Below the pieces are notes generated by a model that saw only the letters and a list, made by a program, of their open reading frames with translations, ran no database searches and was not told the DNA's origin. From positions 1 to 32,755 of the IMG/VR virus record IMGVR_UViG_3300046163_000105: DNA of 32,755 nt. One strand, 5' to 3'. Source of the DNA: a virus. Numbering within the stretch: the stretch's first letter is position 1; every line of letters starts with the position of its first letter. Position numbers and translations under genes: made by a program. Positions 30,711 to 32,755 of the stretch are shown here, piece after piece.

Positions 30711-32134
30711 CGGACGTTCCGACAAAACCCACCCGCCGCCTGCGTTGCGCCATCTACACCCGCAAATCGAGTGAGGAAGGCCTCGAGCAGGAGTTCAACT
30801 CGCTCCATGCCCAGCGGGAGGCCTGCGAGGCCTATATCGCGAGCCAACGCTCCGAAGGCTGGGTCTTGGTGCGCGATCAATATGACGATGGCGGCATCTC
30901 CGGCGGAACACTGGAGCGCCCTGCCCTGCAGCAACTGCTTGTTGATATCGAGGACGGCTTGGTCGACGTCGTTGTCGTTTACAAAATCGACCGTCTCAGC
31001 CGTTCGCTTATGGACTTTTCCAAACTGGTCGAGGTGTTCGATCGCAACGGCGTGACCTTTGTCTCCGTAACGCAATCGTTCAACACAACCACATCCATGG
31101 GCCGCTTGACGCTGAATATCCTACTCAGCTTCGCACAGTTCGAGCGAGATGTCACCGCAGAGCGTATTCGCGACAAGGTGAAGGCCTCCCGCATGAAGGG
31201 TATGTGGATGGGCGGCTATGTGCCCCTCGGTTATGATGTCGTCGACCGTAAGTTGGTGGTGAACGAAGAAGAAGCCGCCAAGGTCCGCATGGTGTTTGAA
31301 CGTTTTGTGGCAATAGGATCCGCGACTGTTCTGGCCCGCGAGTTGCGCAGCGAGGGGTTCCGCAACAAGCAAGGCACGCTGATCGATAAGGGCTACCTCT
31401 ATCGCCTGCTTAACAATCGCGTCTATCGCGGCGAGGCTGTCCATAAAGGCAAATCCTATCCCGGTGAGCATGAAGCCATCATCGACCCTCGACTTTGGGA
31501 ACAGGTGCATGACATCATGAGTGAAAGCCCCCGCAAGCGGGCGAACAACAGCCGAACGCAAACGCCTGCACTTCTGAAGGGGTTACTGTTCACTGCCACC
31601 GGCGCAGCCATGACGCCATCCAGCACCAAGAAGGGCACGCGCCGGTATCGCTACTACGTGTCCATGGACCTTCTGAAAAACCGCGAAACGCCTAACGATG
31701 GTAACCCGAGGCGTTTGCCGGCCGAAACAGCCGAGGCCGCCGTCATTACCGAGATCCGCCGCGTTCTGCAAACCCCCGAAACCACAGCACAGGTCATAGC
31801 CGTGCTGGATCGTATGGATATCCCTGAGGCGGAGGCCATTGCCGCCCTGCAGCACTTCCCCAAGCTTTGGGATCAGCTTTTTCCAGGCGAGCAGGCCCGC
31901 ATCATTCAGCTTCTTGTCAGACGCGTCGCAGTGACTGCTGAAGGACTCGTCATCGACATTCGTACAGACGGCATCGCAGGCGTCATGCGGGAGATGATGA
32001 CCCCACGCCAGCTTGAGGCTGCGAATAATGGCCGCGCCCGACACCATCCAGGTTTTCGTCCCCCTCAAGGTGCGGAAGAAAAACGGGCGGCCCAAAATCT
32101 TGCCACCCGCCGATTACCTGCCCAGCGAGGATAA
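30707..32134 (+). CDS. Large serine recombinase (prophage integrase)
   Basis: A 475-residue protein. The catalytic domain (about 10-160) begins 'RCAIYTRKSSEEGLEQEF', with Ser21 the likely nucleophile, and contains 'YDDGGISGGTLERPALQQLL' and 'KIDRLSRSLMDF'. A recombinase domain (about 170-280) shows 'VPLGYDVVDRKLVVN'. A zinc-ribbon/coiled-coil region follows; the expected zinc-ribbon Cys residues are not seen. It would integrate and excise the prophage between att sites. The last 35 residues are basic and low-complexity and overlap the next gene in another frame. They may be original or result from a lost stop. Confidence 0.95.
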   Translation: MTDVPTKPTRRLRCAIYTRKSSEEGLEQEFNSLHAQREACEAYIASQRSEGWVLVRDQYDDGGISGGTLERPALQQLLVDIEDGLVDVVVVYKIDRLSRSLMDFSKLVEVFDRNGVTFVSVTQSFNTTTSMGRLTLNILLSFAQFERDVTAERIRDKVKASRMKGMWMGGYVPLGYDVVDRKLVVNEEEAAKVRMVFERFVAIGSATVLARELRSEGFRNKQGTLIDKGYLYRLLNNRVYRGEAVHKGKSYPGEHEAIIDPRLWEQVHDIMSESPRKRANNSRTQTPALLKGLLFTATGAAMTPSSTKKGTRRYRYYVSMDLLKNRETPNDGNPRRLPAETAEAAVITEIRRVLQTPETTAQVIAVLDRMDIPEAEAIAALQHFPKLWDQLFPGEQARIIQLLVRRVAVTAEGLVIDIRTDGIAGVMREMMTPRQLEAANNGRARHHPGFRPPQGAEEKRAAQNLATRRLPAQRG

Positions 32135-32417
32135 CACCCAAGATCCGCACATCTTGCGTGCCATCGGCCGCGCATGGTCCTGGCGGCGGCGGATGGAAGC
32201 CGGAGAGTTCGGCACAGTGCGTGATCTGGCAATCGCCGTGAACCTCGCAGAGCGGCATGTCAGCAGGCAGCTGCGGTTGGCATATCTCGCGCCTGAGGTG
32301 CTGAAACGGCTGGCATTTGGGCGAGAGGTCCCGGCCGTGACCGTGATGCAGCTGTCAGAGTGCGCGGGATTGCCGTGGGCGGATCAGGCTGGCGTGGTGT
32401 TTGGGGCACCTAATTAA
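32028..32417 (+). CDS. Recombinase-associated HTH-like protein
   Basis: Started at 32028 (MAAPDTIQVFVPLKVRKKNG) the protein has 129 residues and overlaps the recombinase end by 107 bp. It carries 'RAWSWRRRMEAGEFGTVRDL' then 'AIAVNLAERHVSRQLRLAYL', a helix-turn-helix. Proteins with this pattern often follow serine recombinases of this type, so it may help position the integrase or control direction. It is the last prophage gene before the chromosome. Confidence 0.8.
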   Translation: MAAPDTIQVFVPLKVRKKNGRPKILPPADYLPSEDNTQDPHILRAIGRAWSWRRRMEAGEFGTVRDLAIAVNLAERHVSRQLRLAYLAPEVLKRLAFGREVPAVTVMQLSECAGLPWADQAGVVFGAPN

Positions 32418-32569
32418 CGCAAACGGCCCAAAGACGCCAGCCAAGCAGGCCCGGCACTCACCTGCGACTTCCACCAGAGCGGCCATTCGCCCAAAGTGTG
32501 GAAATTTTGAGTGTTGGGGCTCCATAAGACCTTGTTGTTGCTTTCTTTTTCGGAAGAATACCAATGGGA
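32418..32569. other. Right prophage-chromosome junction region
   Basis: This 152-bp gap separates the last recombinase-associated gene from the end of a chromosomal RND transporter gene. The attachment site should lie here or just inside the transporter end. I see no obvious inverted repeat or tRNA; the left attachment site is outside the window, so the core cannot be defined. Confidence 0.4.
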
Positions 32570-32755
32570 TCAGTGCTTTTCCGGGTCACTCGTGTTGGCC
32601 TGCTTCCTAGGCCTTATATCCTCGAGCGCTGCGTAGAATGCAGGCAAAACCAGCAGGATCAGAACGGTCGCGGCCAAAAGCCCGAAGACAACCGAGATCA
32701 CCAGTGGTTTGAGCGTCTGGGCCTGGGTCGAGGTTTCCAGCAGCAAGGGCGCCAT
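32570..32755 (-). CDS. RND efflux transporter, C-terminal end (partial)
   Basis: The last 61 residues of a protein that begins beyond the window. 'LKPLVISVVFGLLAATVLIL' followed by 'LVLPAFYAALEDI' is the final transmembrane helix and exit of AcrB/CusA/MexF-type RND pumps. These inner-membrane proteins export drugs, metals or lipids using the proton gradient. The polar tail ends 'TSDPEKH'. The gene appears complete at its 3' end, so the prophage probably sits just downstream of it and does not disrupt it. Confidence 0.88.
   Translation of the reverse strand: MAPLLLETSTQAQTLKPLVISVVFGLLAATVLILLVLPAFYAALEDIRPRKQANTSDPEKH

Overview
The window is most of an integrated, lambda-like siphovirus prophage in a Rhodobacterales (Roseobacter-group) alphaproteobacterium. 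I infer the host from the high G+C content, the codon usage and the gene families, many of which are typical of Rhodobacteraceae prophages. Only the right edge looks chromosomal: positions 32570-32755 encode the last 61 residues of an RND efflux transporter. The left edge is inside the late operon, so distal tail, fibre and lysis genes would lie outside the window.

Layout, right to left. A right-end cassette on the + strand (30031-32417) carries a small protein, a DUF2924 protein, a large serine recombinase and a downstream partner. To its left is a lysogeny control region: an S24/CI-type repressor (29243-29917, +) faces an unrecognised gene (28471-29142, -) that has its own intrinsic terminator. 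A leftward early operon (28193 to about 15924, -) follows. It holds an excisionase-like HTH protein, a Sak4-like RecA-fold ATPase, a DUF669 protein, a RecB/Cas4-type nuclease, an SF2 helicase, a DUF6511 protein, a primase-polymerase, a broken RuvC-like resolvase, a DUF6362 protein, a ParB-N/DNA methyltransferase fusion, a PD-(D/E)XK nuclease and two small proteins. Two + strand genes (15143-15751) end at a strong terminator. The leftward late operon (15028 to 1) has lambda order: TerS, TerL, gpW, portal, ClpP-type protease, decoration protein, gpE-type capsid, head-tail joining, DUF6441, tail terminator, tail tube, gpG/gpT-like proteins and tape measure.

Three things stand out. First, the late operon is interrupted at three gene junctions by + strand cargo that is not phage structural: a HigBA toxin-antitoxin pair, a bactofilin with two tiny ORFs (one a single membrane helix), and an acyl carrier protein. 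Second, TerL carries an intein inside its Walker A motif. It has the features of a class 3 intein (Ala at position 1; Trp-Cys-Thr signature) and a LAGLIDADG homing endonuclease that contains a small zinc-finger-like insert. Third, many late genes are split by single-base indels (tape measure three times, tail tube, tail terminator, decoration, portal, TerL intein), as is the RuvC-like gene, while most replication genes and all cargo genes are open. This is either real decay of the virion module, with the control, replication and cargo genes kept, or uncorrected sequencing error in short homopolymers; the sequence alone cannot decide.

Non-coding structure includes a cluster of four 12-14 bp repeats upstream of the methyltransferase (18296-18421), a very AT-rich inverted repeat between the primase and RuvC-like genes (20045-20073), palindromes at the higBA and repressor promoters, and two convincing intrinsic terminators (15899-15925 and 28425-28447). 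I saw no CRISPR array, tRNA, rRNA or insertion sequence.
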